A stretch of DNA of 46,305 nucleotides, from positions 1-46,305 of the forward strand of contig JAHEXP010000008.1 of NCBI GenBank assembly GCA_023252055.1, given 5' to 3'. Under the pieces are notes generated by a model. That model was not told where the DNA came from and ran no database searches. It saw only the letters and a list, made by a program, of their open reading frames with translations. The position numbers were made by a program, and so were the translations under genes. Source of the stretch: Coriobacteriia bacterium. Its GTDB lineage: Bacteria; Actinomycetota; Coriobacteriia; Anaerosomatales; PALSA-660. Shown piece by piece: positions 1 through 7,941 of this stretch. How positions within the stretch are numbered: position 1 is the first letter of the stretch; the number at the start of each line of letters is the position of its first letter.

Positions 1-27
1 ATCACCGCGCCCGCTCTGCGTTCGCAC

Positions 28-816
28 GTGGTCGACACCGCGGCTGAGCTGCGCGAGATGAGCCGCGACGCCCCTTGGAGAGTGCGCGTCACGGAGCGCG
101 GCGAGGCGGCGGTGCTCGGCCGATGGCGCGACCATCTCGCCGACTGCGCGATCCTCGGGTTGTGGTGCTCGCCGCACCGCGTGCCGCTGCTCGTCACCGA
201 CCTCCGCGAAGTCGCCGCTGCCGAAGGTTTCGAACGTTTGGTCGGTCCGCTGGTACCGGAGCGTGAGGCGACTCCGTATCTCGACGCGGGCCTTCGCGTG
301 GCGCAGCGGGTCGTGGTCATGCGCACGCGGCCTCGCCGGGTCCCCGCCGACACGGGTGTGGCCCTGCCTGCCGGTGTCGCGCTGCGCGTTGCCACAGCCG
401 ATGACCTCGACGCCATCCTGAGCCTGGACGCCGCATGCTTCGAGCCGTTCTGGCGCTACGACGCGGCCTCCTTGTCGAGGCTTCTGGACACAGAGCGCAT
501 CGTCGTCGCGCTGCTCGAAGGCGGTCTCGTCGGATATACTCTGTCCACGCTGCGGGCGGACGAAGCAAGCCTGGGCCGGCTCGCGGTCACGCCCGAGGCG
601 AGGCGTCGGGGCATCGGTCGTGCACTGGCCCTCGAGGCACTCGATCGGGCCGCCGGCAGCGGTGCACGCAACGTGGTCCTCTCGACGCAGGAAGACAATG
701 CGGCCTCCCGTGCGCTCTACCGCGGGATCGGGTTCCGCGAGACAGGGGATGTGCTCGTGGCCTGTTCGACGGACACGGGGACGGGCTCGGATCGCGGGCA
801 AGGAGTGGTGGCGTGA
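28..816 (+). CDS. GNAT-family N-acetyltransferase
   Basis: Probable acetyl-CoA-dependent N-acetyltransferase of 262 residues. The GNAT fold occupies about residues 115-250. Its acetyl-CoA loop is seen as RRRGIGRAL after the strand LGRLAVTPEA, and the family's C-terminal pattern NxxA..LYxxxGF appears as NAASRALYRGIGF. Residues 1-110 are an N-terminal extension of unclear role that could be a second, degenerate GNAT half. The substrate cannot be read from sequence. The frame stays open from the GTG at base 28 back to base 1, so the true start may lie outside the window. The stop overlaps the next gene's ATG (TGATG), so it is the first visible gene of a four-gene operon with a two-component system. 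Confidence 0.8.
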   Translation: MVDTAAELREMSRDAPWRVRVTERGEAAVLGRWRDHLADCAILGLWCSPHRVPLLVTDLREVAAAEGFERLVGPLVPEREATPYLDAGLRVAQRVVVMRTRPRRVPADTGVALPAGVALRVATADDLDAILSLDAACFEPFWRYDAASLSRLLDTERIVVALLEGGLVGYTLSTLRADEASLGRLAVTPEARRRGIGRALALEALDRAAGSGARNVVLSTQEDNAASRALYRGIGFRETGDVLVACSTDTGTGSDRGQGVVA

Positions 817-2105
817 TGCGACGGCGCCTGTTGCTGGACTGGGCCGCGATGTCTGTTGCGGTCGTGCTCGGCGCGTTCGTCGTCCTCGGGCCGCTGCTCG
901 GAGCGCCGCCTGCCGTCGTGTCCGCGGGCGCCATGGCGCTTGCGGCGTGCGCCGTCGTCGCGATATGGGTCCGCATGGCTTCTCGCCCCGACCATCTCCG
1001 CGCGGTGCAATCGCAGCAGATCCTCGATATCGCCAACGAGTCGTTATCCTTCATGCGCCAGGGCCTCACGCCCTACACGGCGCAGGAGGTGTGCCGCCTC
1101 ATCCTGCAGCGCACCGACGCGACTGCCGTGGCGATCACGGACCGGGACACGGTCCTCGGATTCGCGGGCCTGGGGGAGGACCACCACACCGTGGGCGGCC
1201 CGATCATCACCCGCGCCACCTCCGAGGTGCTCGAGACCGGCGAACATCGTGTGCTGCTGACGCGCGAGGAGATCGGCTGTCCGAAGCGCGACTGCCCGCT
1301 CCACGCCGCGGTGGTCGTGCCGCTGGAGACGCGGGAGTCGCCGGTCGGAACGCTGAAGTTCTACTACGAGACCCCGCGGCTCATCAACGAGACTCAGGTG
1401 ACGATGGTCGGCGGTCTCGCCAAGCTGCTCTCCACTCAGTTGGAGCTCTCGGAACTGGAGCGGCAGACCGAGCTGGCGTGCCGCATGGAACTGAAGGCGC
1501 TCCAGAGCCAGATCAACCCGCATTTCCTGTTCAACACGATCAACACGATCGCGAGCCTCATCCGCACCGACCCGCCCCGCGCGCGGGAGTTGCTCCGCGA
1601 GTTCGCCACGTTCTACCGCCGCACCCTCGAGAACAGCGACGAGCTCATCCCGTTCTCGCAGGAGCTCGACTACGTCCGGCGCTACCTCGTCTTCGAACGT
1701 GCGCGCTTCGGTGAGGAGCGGATCCGCTTCGCCGAGGACGTGCCGCCCGGGCTCGAGTCTCTGCAGGTGCCGGCGTTCGTGGTGCAGCCCATCGTCGAGA
1801 ACGCCGTGCAGCACGGTATCCGGCCGTCCGGCCCTCTGCACATCAAACTCGTCGCACGCGCACAGGGCGACACTGTCCACCTCGAGGTCATCGACGATGG
1901 CCGGGGGATTCCCGCCGCCGACCTCCCGAGGGTGCTCGACGCCGGCTTCGGGCGCGGGCTTGGCATCGCGCTCAAGAATGTGGACGATAGGCTCAAGGGG
2001 CACTTCGGCCCGGACAGCGGGATCGCCGTCAGCAGCACCGAGGGACAGGGCACGACCGTGACGCTCACGCTCGCAAGCACGTCGGCGCCGGAGCTGGTCC
2101 TATGA
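816..2105 (+). CDS. LytS-type sensor histidine kinase
   Basis: Membrane sensor kinase of 429 residues that should phosphorylate the LytTR regulator encoded next. The ATG at 816 overlaps the GNAT stop, so the longer track ORF from 435 is rejected. Two hydrophobic segments lie at about residues 9-30 and 33-52. A GAF-like domain follows at about 75-215 and carries a Cys pair (CPKRDC) near residues 155-160, a possible redox or metal sensing site. The His_kinase (LytS/YpdA) phosphoacceptor region is LQSQINPHFLFN with His near 236. The ATPase domain has the N box VQPIVENAVQHG and the G1 box DDGRGIP. Its stop overlaps the regulator start by four bases (ATGA). The signal is unknown. Confidence 0.9.
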   Translation: MRRRLLLDWAAMSVAVVLGAFVVLGPLLGAPPAVVSAGAMALAACAVVAIWVRMASRPDHLRAVQSQQILDIANESLSFMRQGLTPYTAQEVCRLILQRTDATAVAITDRDTVLGFAGLGEDHHTVGGPIITRATSEVLETGEHRVLLTREEIGCPKRDCPLHAAVVVPLETRESPVGTLKFYYETPRLINETQVTMVGGLAKLLSTQLELSELERQTELACRMELKALQSQINPHFLFNTINTIASLIRTDPPRARELLREFATFYRRTLENSDELIPFSQELDYVRRYLVFERARFGEERIRFAEDVPPGLESLQVPAFVVQPIVENAVQHGIRPSGPLHIKLVARAQGDTVHLEVIDDGRGIPAADLPRVLDAGFGRGLGIALKNVDDRLKGHFGPDSGIAVSSTEGQGTTVTLTLASTSAPELVL

Positions 2106-2818
2106 CGCTCAAGGCGCTCGTCGTCGACGATGAGGCACCCTCGCGCAGTGAGCTGCGGTTCCTCTTGAGTGAGGCCGGAGGGGTCGAGGTCATCGGCGAG
2201 GCCAGCAACGCTCCCGAGGCGATGCAGCTCATCCGCGCGATCCCTTACGACGTCGTGTTCCTCGACATCGAGATGCCCGGGCTGTCCGGCATGCGGCTCG
2301 CCGAGGCGCTGGGCGAGCTCGAGCGCCCGCCGGCGATCGTCTTCGTCACCGCGTACTCCGAGCATGCGGTGCAAGCGTTCGAGGTCGAGGCCGCCGATTA
2401 CCTGGTGAAGCCGGTCGAGGTGGCCCGCCTGCGGCGTGCGATCGAGAAACTCGGGCCGCAGGCCCCCGTGGCCGGCACCGCCCGCGTCGAGCGGGTCCCG
2501 GTGGAGAAGGCGGGCAAGAAGCTTCTCCTGTCCGTGGACGAGATCTTCCACATCATGGCCAAGGACGACTACAGCTACCTCTATACCGACGGCGAGCGCT
2601 ACCTTTCGACCCTGTCGCTTGCGGACCTCGAGCGCAAGCTCGAGCCCCGGGGGTTCTTCCGAGTGCACCGCCGGTTCGTCGTGAACCTGGAAAAGGTGAA
2701 GGAGGTCGTGCCGATGTACGGCGGCACCCTTCTGCTCACGATGAAGGACCGGGCGGCGACCCAGGTGCCGGTGTCGCGCCGGCGGGTTCCCTCGCTCAAG
2801 AAGGCGCTCGGGCTGTGA
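2102..2818 (+). CDS. LytTR-family response regulator
   Basis: Response regulator of 238 residues, cognate partner of the kinase upstream. The receiver domain (about 1-120) has the acidic pair D9/D10, the phosphoacceptor D55 in VVFLDIEMPG, the conserved T in FVTAY and K in LVKPVEV. The C-terminal LytTR DNA-binding domain (about 135-238) shows the family hallmarks FHIMAKDDYSYLYT, FFRVHRRFVVNLEKV and PVSRRRV. It should bind promoter DNA as a phosphorylated dimer. Targets are not visible here. It overlaps the kinase by ATGA and the next gene by GTGA, so all three are probably translationally coupled. Confidence 0.93.
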   Translation: MTLKALVVDDEAPSRSELRFLLSEAGGVEVIGEASNAPEAMQLIRAIPYDVVFLDIEMPGLSGMRLAEALGELERPPAIVFVTAYSEHAVQAFEVEAADYLVKPVEVARLRRAIEKLGPQAPVAGTARVERVPVEKAGKKLLLSVDEIFHIMAKDDYSYLYTDGERYLSTLSLADLERKLEPRGFFRVHRRFVVNLEKVKEVVPMYGGTLLLTMKDRAATQVPVSRRRVPSLKKALGL

Positions 2819-3306
2819 GCGCCACGGGTCGCACCGCCAGGCCGTTCCGGCTCGGCGTCATCTCCGACACGCACGGGGAGATGCCGGACTCCGTCATGGA
2901 GGCGTTCGCGGGCGTCGACGCCATCATCCACGCCGGCGACGTCGGGTCCGGTCTCATCCTCGATGTGCTGGGGGCGATCGCGCCCACGACAGCGGTATGC
3001 GGCAACTGCGACATCGGCGGGGCCGCGATGACGCCGATCGCCGTCAACGTCGTCCTCGGCGGCGTGCGCATCGTGGCCGCACACCGAGAGCGCGACCTCG
3101 GGGGCAGTCTCGATCCGGTCCGTGCCGGCGCGCGCATCGCTATCACAGGGCACTCCCACATCGCCGCGATCGGCGAGCGTGACGGCGTGTTGTGGGTCAA
3201 CCCCGGCAGCCCCTCCGGCCCGCGTGGCGGTCAGCCGGCGTCGGTGGCGATCGTCTCGATCGCGGCGGACGGCGAGATCGACGCGAGGGTGGTACCACTT
3301 CCCTGA
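2815..3306 (+). CDS. YfcE/MJ0936-type metallophosphoesterase
   Basis: Small calcineurin-like phosphodiesterase of 163 residues. The metal-binding motifs occur in order: SDTHGEMPDS near the N-terminus, IHAGDVGS, CGNCD, TGHSHIA and NPGSPSGPR. These place it in the YfcE/MJ0936 family, which cleaves phosphodiesters with a dinuclear metal centre. The physiological substrate is unknown. The usual GNHD motif reads GNCD here, a substitution also met in this family. It starts with GTG overlapping the regulator stop (GTGA) and is the last gene before a strong terminator. Its role with the two-component system is unknown. Confidence 0.85.
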   Translation: MSATGRTARPFRLGVISDTHGEMPDSVMEAFAGVDAIIHAGDVGSGLILDVLGAIAPTTAVCGNCDIGGAAMTPIAVNVVLGGVRIVAAHRERDLGGSLDPVRAGARIAITGHSHIAAIGERDGVLWVNPGSPSGPRGGQPASVAIVSIAADGEIDARVVPLP

Positions 3307-3318
3307 AACAGTCCGCAC

Positions 3319-3353
3319 GCAGAAGGGCCCCGGCGGCGCCGGGGCCCTTCTGC
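3319..3353. terminator. Bidirectional rho-independent terminator
   Basis: A perfect 16-bp stem (GCAGAAGGGCCCCGGC and its complement) closes a 3-base loop between two convergent genes. A-rich and T-rich ends within the stem let it serve both strands: the four-gene plus operon and the minus-strand lipoprotein gene. Confidence 0.88.
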
Positions 3354-3377
3354 TGTTCTCCCGAACGCCGAGCGTCC

Positions 3378-4181
3378 CTACGGGAGCTGAAGCTTGCTGA
3401 TGACGTCGGCGGGGAAGAACTCCGCCATCGCATCTTCGGTGGAGAAGTCCGCGATCTCGCCGGTCCACTTGCCGCCGGAGTACTTGCCCCAGATCCCGAT
3501 CGGCTCGAGCCCCTCGACGCTCGGCTCGGCGTTGGCGTTGCCCCACCACACGCCCTTGGAGTCCTTGGCGATCTTGGCGGTGAAGGTGAACGTCCCCGTG
3601 TAGTCGGTCCCGGCCATGTTCTTGGCCGACTTCGCGGCGAACGCCTCGAACGACCCGAGGGTGGGCGCGGCTGCCGTGGGCTTGGCGAGCTTCTTGTTCC
3701 ACACGAGCTTGGCCGCGAGCTCCGGAGACACGAGCGGAGCCGCCTTCTCGAGCGCAACAACGCTGGCGAGCGAAGAGCCGTACGGCGCGCTCCACACGAG
3801 CTTCCAGTCCTTCGGGCCGCCGGTGAGGGCGAAGAACATGCGCGATCCGCTGGCGGGGGAGATGTCGCCCACCGCGGCGGTTCCCTGCGCGAAGAGCTGG
3901 TTCACGGTGACGGTCCCGCTGAGTCCGAGCCCCTCGCTCACGGCGGTGCGGATGTTGCCGCGCAGCGCAGTTCCGGCAGCAGGTGTCGCGATGGGCCCCG
4001 TCGAAACCGTGGGCGCCTCGGGCTCAGAGGTGCTCGTCGGGGCGACGGAAGACGTCGGCACCGGAGTGACCACCGGCCCCGTCGCAGGGGCGGTGGGCTG
4101 GGGAGAGGAGCACGCCGCCGCCACGAGGGCGAGGGCGACGAGGGTGAGCAAGAGCGCTGCGATGCGCGGTGCGCGGTGCAT
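3378..4181 (-). CDS. Predicted lipoprotein, unknown function
   Basis: Secreted lipoprotein of 267 residues with no family I recognise. The start is the ATG at 4181, which has a GGAGG ribosome binding site; the track ORF begins 18 codons earlier without one. The N-terminus is a lipoprotein signal peptide ending in LVAAAC, so the mature protein should begin with a lipidated Cys. A Pro/Thr/Ser-rich spacer of about 50 residues follows, then a globular part with a tryptophan-containing WKLVW segment and a C-terminal KWTGEIADFS stretch. A TACGAT -10-like box lies 45 bases upstream of the ATG, so it may have its own promoter although it follows the isomerase gene. Probably exposed on the outer face of the cytoplasmic membrane. 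Confidence 0.7.
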   Translation of the reverse strand: MHRAPRIAALLLTLVALALVAAACSSPQPTAPATGPVVTPVPTSSVAPTSTSEPEAPTVSTGPIATPAAGTALRGNIRTAVSEGLGLSGTVTVNQLFAQGTAAVGDISPASGSRMFFALTGGPKDWKLVWSAPYGSSLASVVALEKAAPLVSPELAAKLVWNKKLAKPTAAAPTLGSFEAFAAKSAKNMAGTDYTGTFTFTAKIAKDSKGVWWGNANAEPSVEGLEPIGIWGKYSGGKWTGEIADFSTEDAMAEFFPADVISKLQLP

Positions 4182-4224
4182 GGTGGCCTCCGGTGCCGAT
4201 TCGTATGGTGTCGACGTCTGCTCC

Positions 4225-4230
4225 ATCGTA
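4225..4230 (-). promoter_or_regulatory. Possible -10 box for the lipoprotein gene
   Basis: On the minus strand the sequence reads GAGTACGATG just downstream of the isomerase stop. TACGAT resembles the -10 element seen upstream of lon and an epimerase gene in this window. No convincing -35 is at 17 bases; a TTGACG lies 23 bases upstream. Confidence 0.3.
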
Positions 4231-4235
4231 CTCAA

Positions 4236-5846
4236 CTATGCCTCGACCGCGCACGTCAACGCCGCGACGACGTCCGCGATGTCGGCTGTCCCGGGGAGTT
4301 CCACCGCAAGCACGGGGCGCCCGCGATCCGCGAGGGCGGCGACGTCACCAGCCGGCTGCGCGGCATGGAGCTCGGCCAGGGTGAACGGCTGTCCCGGTAC
4401 CGGCATGTCGACGCCCTCGGCGGTGGTCACGACCAGGAACACGCCCTCGGCGGGACCGCCCTTGTGGAGTTGGCCGGTCGAGTGGAGATAGCGCGGGCCG
4501 AGCTCGAGCGTGACGGGGACGTCACGAGCCAGCGAGACGGCATCGCACGCGGCGCGCAAGGGAGCCAGCAGGTCCTCGTCCTCAGGCAGGTAGGCGAGCA
4601 CCGCGAGATAGCCGCCGGCGGTCACGCGGGTCAGCAGGTCGTCGACCGCCTCCTGAAGTCCCGTGAGCGTGATCCCCGGCGATGCCGCGACCTTCACGCC
4701 GGAGGCGAGTGCAGTGCGAGACGGCGCCGCCTCCGCTTTCGCAAGGATGGCACGCGTCGCGGCCTTGGCGCTCTCGACGTCGGGCTGATCGAAGCACTCG
4801 ATGCCGGCCACCGCGGAGAACAGCGCGACAGCCCACTCCCAGTGGACGAACTCCGCGCCGAGTGCGTAGGCGTCGTCCACCACCACCTCGAAGACCGGTT
4901 CCCCCTCAGGCAGGCGCGCACCCAGGCCGGCGAGAGCGTCGTCGTCGGTCTCGCGGAGCACGAACGTCATGCGGTCGGCGCCGTGTGCGTCCGGGAGGCC
5001 GGGATGAGTCTCCAGCACCGGCAGGATGCCCCTCCCGCCCTTGCCGGTCGATTCCGCCACAAGTTGCTCGACCCAAAGCCCGAAGGGGGCCAGTCCCCGT
5101 GAGCAGACGATCGTGAGTTTGTCGCGTCCGGCAGCGTAGGCATCGGCCATCCACGATGCGAGCGCGAGCGCGGGGTTGTCGTCGCCGGCCGCACGGCAGG
5201 AGTCCTCAAGCTCTCCCGCCACCGTCGCCAGCCGCTCGACGTCGACGCCGATGAGCGCGGCCGGGAACGTCGCGAAGGGCGTGAGGGCGGCGTAGCGGCC
5301 GCCCACGTCGGCCGGTGCATGGACGGTGATGCCGAACTCGCGAACGGACAGCTCATCGAGGGGCGTGCCCGGGTCGGTGATCGCGATGAAGTGCTCGGGC
5401 GCGGTGGCGCCGAGCGCCTCGACCGCCCACGAACGGAAGATGCCGTGCAGGGACAGCGGCTCGATCGATGTCCCCGACTTGCTGGACACGATGACGAGCG
5501 TCGACGCGGGATCGAGCGAGTCGAGGAGGGCGCCGACGGCCTGCGGGGAGGTCGTGTCCAGAACGTGCAGCACCGGATGCCCGGCGGTGCGCGGGAGCGC
5601 GCGCGACAGCACGAGCGGTGCGAGGGAGCTGCCGCCCATGCCGAGGAGAACGACATCGGTCATGCCGGCGGCGGCCGCGGAGTCGCCGATCGCCATGAAG
5701 TCCGCAGCTGTCTCCGACGCGGCGGCTGGGAGCCCTACCCAGCCAAGCCGCTCAGCAGCGATGCCCGGATCTGCGAAGAGCGTGGCGTCGCGGGCCGCGA
5801 GGCGCGCGATGGCGTCCATCTCCATGAGGCGTGAGCGAGCGTCCAA
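4236..5846 (-). CDS. pgi: Glucose-6-phosphate isomerase
   Basis: Phosphoglucose isomerase interconverting glucose-6-phosphate and fructose-6-phosphate. Its sequence is closest to the isomerase part of the bifunctional transaldolase/isomerase proteins, but no transaldolase domain is present. Two SIS sugar-phosphate binding modules are visible. The first has LGMGGSSLAPLVL, SSKSGTSIEP and VGGRYAALTPF; the second lies in the C-terminal half. I favour the TTG at 5846, because GGAAGG lies just upstream and the family aligns from about LLDARSRL. ATG codons at 5879 and 5888 extend the frame but have no visible binding site. It follows the DMT exporter and may be part of the hyp operon. Besides central metabolism it could supply hexose phosphates for the polysaccharide locus, which is inference. 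Confidence 0.87.
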   Translation of the reverse strand: MDARSRLMEMDAIARLAARDATLFADPGIAAERLGWVGLPAAASETAADFMAIGDSAAAAGMTDVVLLGMGGSSLAPLVLSRALPRTAGHPVLHVLDTTSPQAVGALLDSLDPASTLVIVSSKSGTSIEPLSLHGIFRSWAVEALGATAPEHFIAITDPGTPLDELSVREFGITVHAPADVGGRYAALTPFATFPAALIGVDVERLATVAGELEDSCRAAGDDNPALALASWMADAYAAGRDKLTIVCSRGLAPFGLWVEQLVAESTGKGGRGILPVLETHPGLPDAHGADRMTFVLRETDDDALAGLGARLPEGEPVFEVVVDDAYALGAEFVHWEWAVALFSAVAGIECFDQPDVESAKAATRAILAKAEAAPSRTALASGVKVAASPGITLTGLQEAVDDLLTRVTAGGYLAVLAYLPEDEDLLAPLRAACDAVSLARDVPVTLELGPRYLHSTGQLHKGGPAEGVFLVVTTAEGVDMPVPGQPFTLAELHAAQPAGDVAALADRGRPVLAVELPGTADIADVVAALTCAVEA

Positions 5847-5918
5847 GAGGTGCTTCCTTCCACCAAGGGTCGTCACCATGGTACCCATCGGGGAGCCGCT
5901 GGCACGGCGGCTTCGCGC

Positions 5919-6890
5919 CTAGGAGGCGGGTCCGCTCCCGGCGGAGTCGTCACCATCGAACGCGCCTGCGCTCTCCGGTCCCATCGCCACGTCTCGGGAC
6001 TCGAGCCGGGCCACCAGTGCGCCGCCCGCCACGACCATCACCCCGCCGACGACCGTGGGAAGGGTCAGCGCCTGGCCGAGGAAGAGCGCCGCGAACACGA
6101 CAGCCGAAGCCGGTTCGGCGTAGGTGAGTATCGCCGCGTGGTCGGTACGCACACGGCGCAACCCGGCCAGGAAGAGCATGCCCGCGAGCGCCGTGTGGAC
6201 GATCCCCAGCGTGGCGAGGGCACCGTAGGATGCGAGCGTGGTGGGACCCTGACCCCTCGCGTACAACCAGATCACGAACGGCAGGAGCAACACGCTCGCG
6301 ACACCGTACTCGACGATCATGAGCGCGCGCCCGGTGACGCCGTGCAGGATCTTCTTCGAGCGGAGCAACAGGAGTGCGTAGGTCATCGCCGAGAGGAAGG
6401 CGAGCACCGCGCCCAGCAGCTGCCGCCCACCGGCCATCGCCAGACCCTGTGGCGCCAGGATCACCGCGATCCCGCCCAGCGCCAGCAGCATGGGAACGAC
6501 GATGCGGACGTCGAACCGTTCCTTGGTCACGAACGGTGCGAGGGCGGCGACGAAGACCGGGCCCATGTACCCCAGCAGTTCCGCTGTGGCGACGTTCGTC
6601 ATGTCGAGCGCCGTCAGGAACAGCACCCAGTTGACGGTGAGGATGACGCCCTGGCCCACAAGCTGCCACAGTTTGCGCCGCGGCAGCTTCACGACCTCGG
6701 CCCATCCGCCGGTGGCCGTCATCCACGCGACGAGCACGATGCCGGCGAAGAATACGCGGTAGAAGACCTTGATGACCGATGCGCCGTCCGCAGCGTGCAG
6801 GACCACCGGAATGGAGCCCCAGACGAGTCCTGCGGCGCCGACGAGCAGCAGCCCGCCCAGCGAGCCCGCCCTGCGGGCGCCCGGCGTCAT
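5919..6890 (-). CDS. DMT-superfamily (EamA) transporter
   Basis: Integral membrane protein of 323 residues with about ten hydrophobic helices arranged as two EamA repeats, the usual size and layout of the drug/metabolite transporter family. Features include the N-terminal helix GGLLLVGAAGLVWGSIPVVL, and the second-repeat segment YAEPASAVVFAALFLGQ, whose E-P pair typifies EamA. Substrate cannot be predicted; members export amino acids, metabolites or drugs. Its ATG abuts the hypE stop codon, so it is co-transcribed with the hydrogenase maturation genes. Whether it moves a nickel-related compound is speculation. Confidence 0.85.
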   Translation of the reverse strand: MTPGARRAGSLGGLLLVGAAGLVWGSIPVVLHAADGASVIKVFYRVFFAGIVLVAWMTATGGWAEVVKLPRRKLWQLVGQGVILTVNWVLFLTALDMTNVATAELLGYMGPVFVAALAPFVTKERFDVRIVVPMLLALGGIAVILAPQGLAMAGGRQLLGAVLAFLSAMTYALLLLRSKKILHGVTGRALMIVEYGVASVLLLPFVIWLYARGQGPTTLASYGALATLGIVHTALAGMLFLAGLRRVRTDHAAILTYAEPASAVVFAALFLGQALTLPTVVGGVMVVAGGALVARLESRDVAMGPESAGAFDGDDSAGSGPAS

Positions 6891-7901
6891 CTAGCAGATC
6901 CGGGGCAGCTGCTCGCCGACGAGCATGTCCATGATGCGGCGGGCGCCGAACGAGGTCTTGACGTAGACGCGGCCGGCGGGCCCTTCGCTCACGGTGCCGA
7001 TGATGGCGGCGTCCGCGCCGTAGGGGGCGGACTTCATCGCAGCAAGAGCGGCGTCAGCCTCGTCAGCGGGAACCACGGCGACCATCTTGCCCTCGTTGGC
7101 CACCTGGTAGACGTCGTAGCCGAGCATCTCGCACGCGCCGCGCACCTGCTCGCGCACGGGCACGGCATCCTCGTCGACGGTGATGGAGACGCCGGAAGCG
7201 GTCGCGAGTTCGTTCAGGCAGCTGGAGAGGCCGCCGCGGGTGGGATCGCGGAAGCACCGCGCGTTCGGGGCGGAATCGAGCGTGGCCGCAACCAAGTGGT
7301 TGAGAGGCGCCGCGTCGGACTGCACGTCCGTCCCGAACGAGAGGCCCTCGCGCGTCGACATGACGGCGATCCCGTGGTCGCCCAGTGTGCCGGACAGCAG
7401 CACCACGTCGCCGGCCTTGAGGTTGCGGCTGGAGAGGTCGAGTCCGTCGCGCACGACGCCGACACCGGCGGTGTTGATGTAGATGCCATCTCCGTGGCCG
7501 CGCTCGACGACCTTGGTGTCGCCGGTGACGATCCGCACGCCGGCCTCGGCGGCCACCTCAGCCATCGAGTCGAGGATGCGGCCGAGCTCCTCGACCATGA
7601 GGCCCTCTTCGAGGACGAACCCGACGGTGAGATACAGGGGAGTGGCTCCCGCGGTGGCGATGTCGTTGACCGTGCCCGCGACCGCCAGCCGGCCGATGTC
7701 GCCGCCGGGGAAGAACCGCGGCGTGACGACGTAGGTGTCGGTGGTCAGCGCGATGCGGCCGGGAGGTATCTCAAGCGATGCCGCGTCATCCATCCGCAGG
7801 AGCGCCTCGTCGTTGAACCGCGCGACGAACACGTCCTCGATCAGTTCGCGCATCATCGTGCCCCCGCTGCCGTGAGCGAGAAGAACGCGGTCTGAGCGCA
7901 T
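6891..7901 (-). CDS. hypE: Hydrogenase maturation protein HypE
   Basis: HypE dehydrates the carbamoyl group delivered by HypF to a thiocyanate, the source of the cyanide ligands of the NiFe-hydrogenase iron. The protein is 336 residues, the usual length. It begins MRSDRVLLAHGSGGTMM, matching the family's HGSGG motif, and ends in PRIC, whose terminal Cys carries the thiocarbamate. ATP-binding motifs of the AIR synthase/ThiL fold are visible (DDAASLEIP, TGDTKVVERG, RDPTRGG). I chose the ATG at 7901, which follows GGAGG; the track ORF adds 84 residues of shadow sequence. It lies about 40 bases after hypD in the order hypF-hypC-hypD-hypE. Confidence 0.96.
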   Translation of the reverse strand: MRSDRVLLAHGSGGTMMRELIEDVFVARFNDEALLRMDDAASLEIPPGRIALTTDTYVVTPRFFPGGDIGRLAVAGTVNDIATAGATPLYLTVGFVLEEGLMVEELGRILDSMAEVAAEAGVRIVTGDTKVVERGHGDGIYINTAGVGVVRDGLDLSSRNLKAGDVVLLSGTLGDHGIAVMSTREGLSFGTDVQSDAAPLNHLVAATLDSAPNARCFRDPTRGGLSSCLNELATASGVSITVDEDAVPVREQVRGACEMLGYDVYQVANEGKMVAVVPADEADAALAAMKSAPYGADAAIIGTVSEGPAGRVYVKTSFGARRIMDMLVGEQLPRIC

Positions 7902-7941
7902 GGGGACCTCCGGGGATGCGGGTGGGACCGTGCCTGAAGAC

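Noticed and set aside
435-815. N-terminal extension of the sensor kinase ORF
   Set aside because: It runs out of frame through the GNAT gene; the ATG at 816 begins the membrane helices and overlaps the GNAT stop as the other operon genes do.
3192-5102. 636-residue plus-strand ORF
   Set aside because: It is an antisense shadow of the lipoprotein and isomerase genes, rich in Arg/Gly/His with no domain logic, a common artefact at high GC.
5850-7895. 681-residue plus-strand ORF
   Set aside because: Antisense shadow of the DMT exporter and hypE, both of which have clear family motifs.
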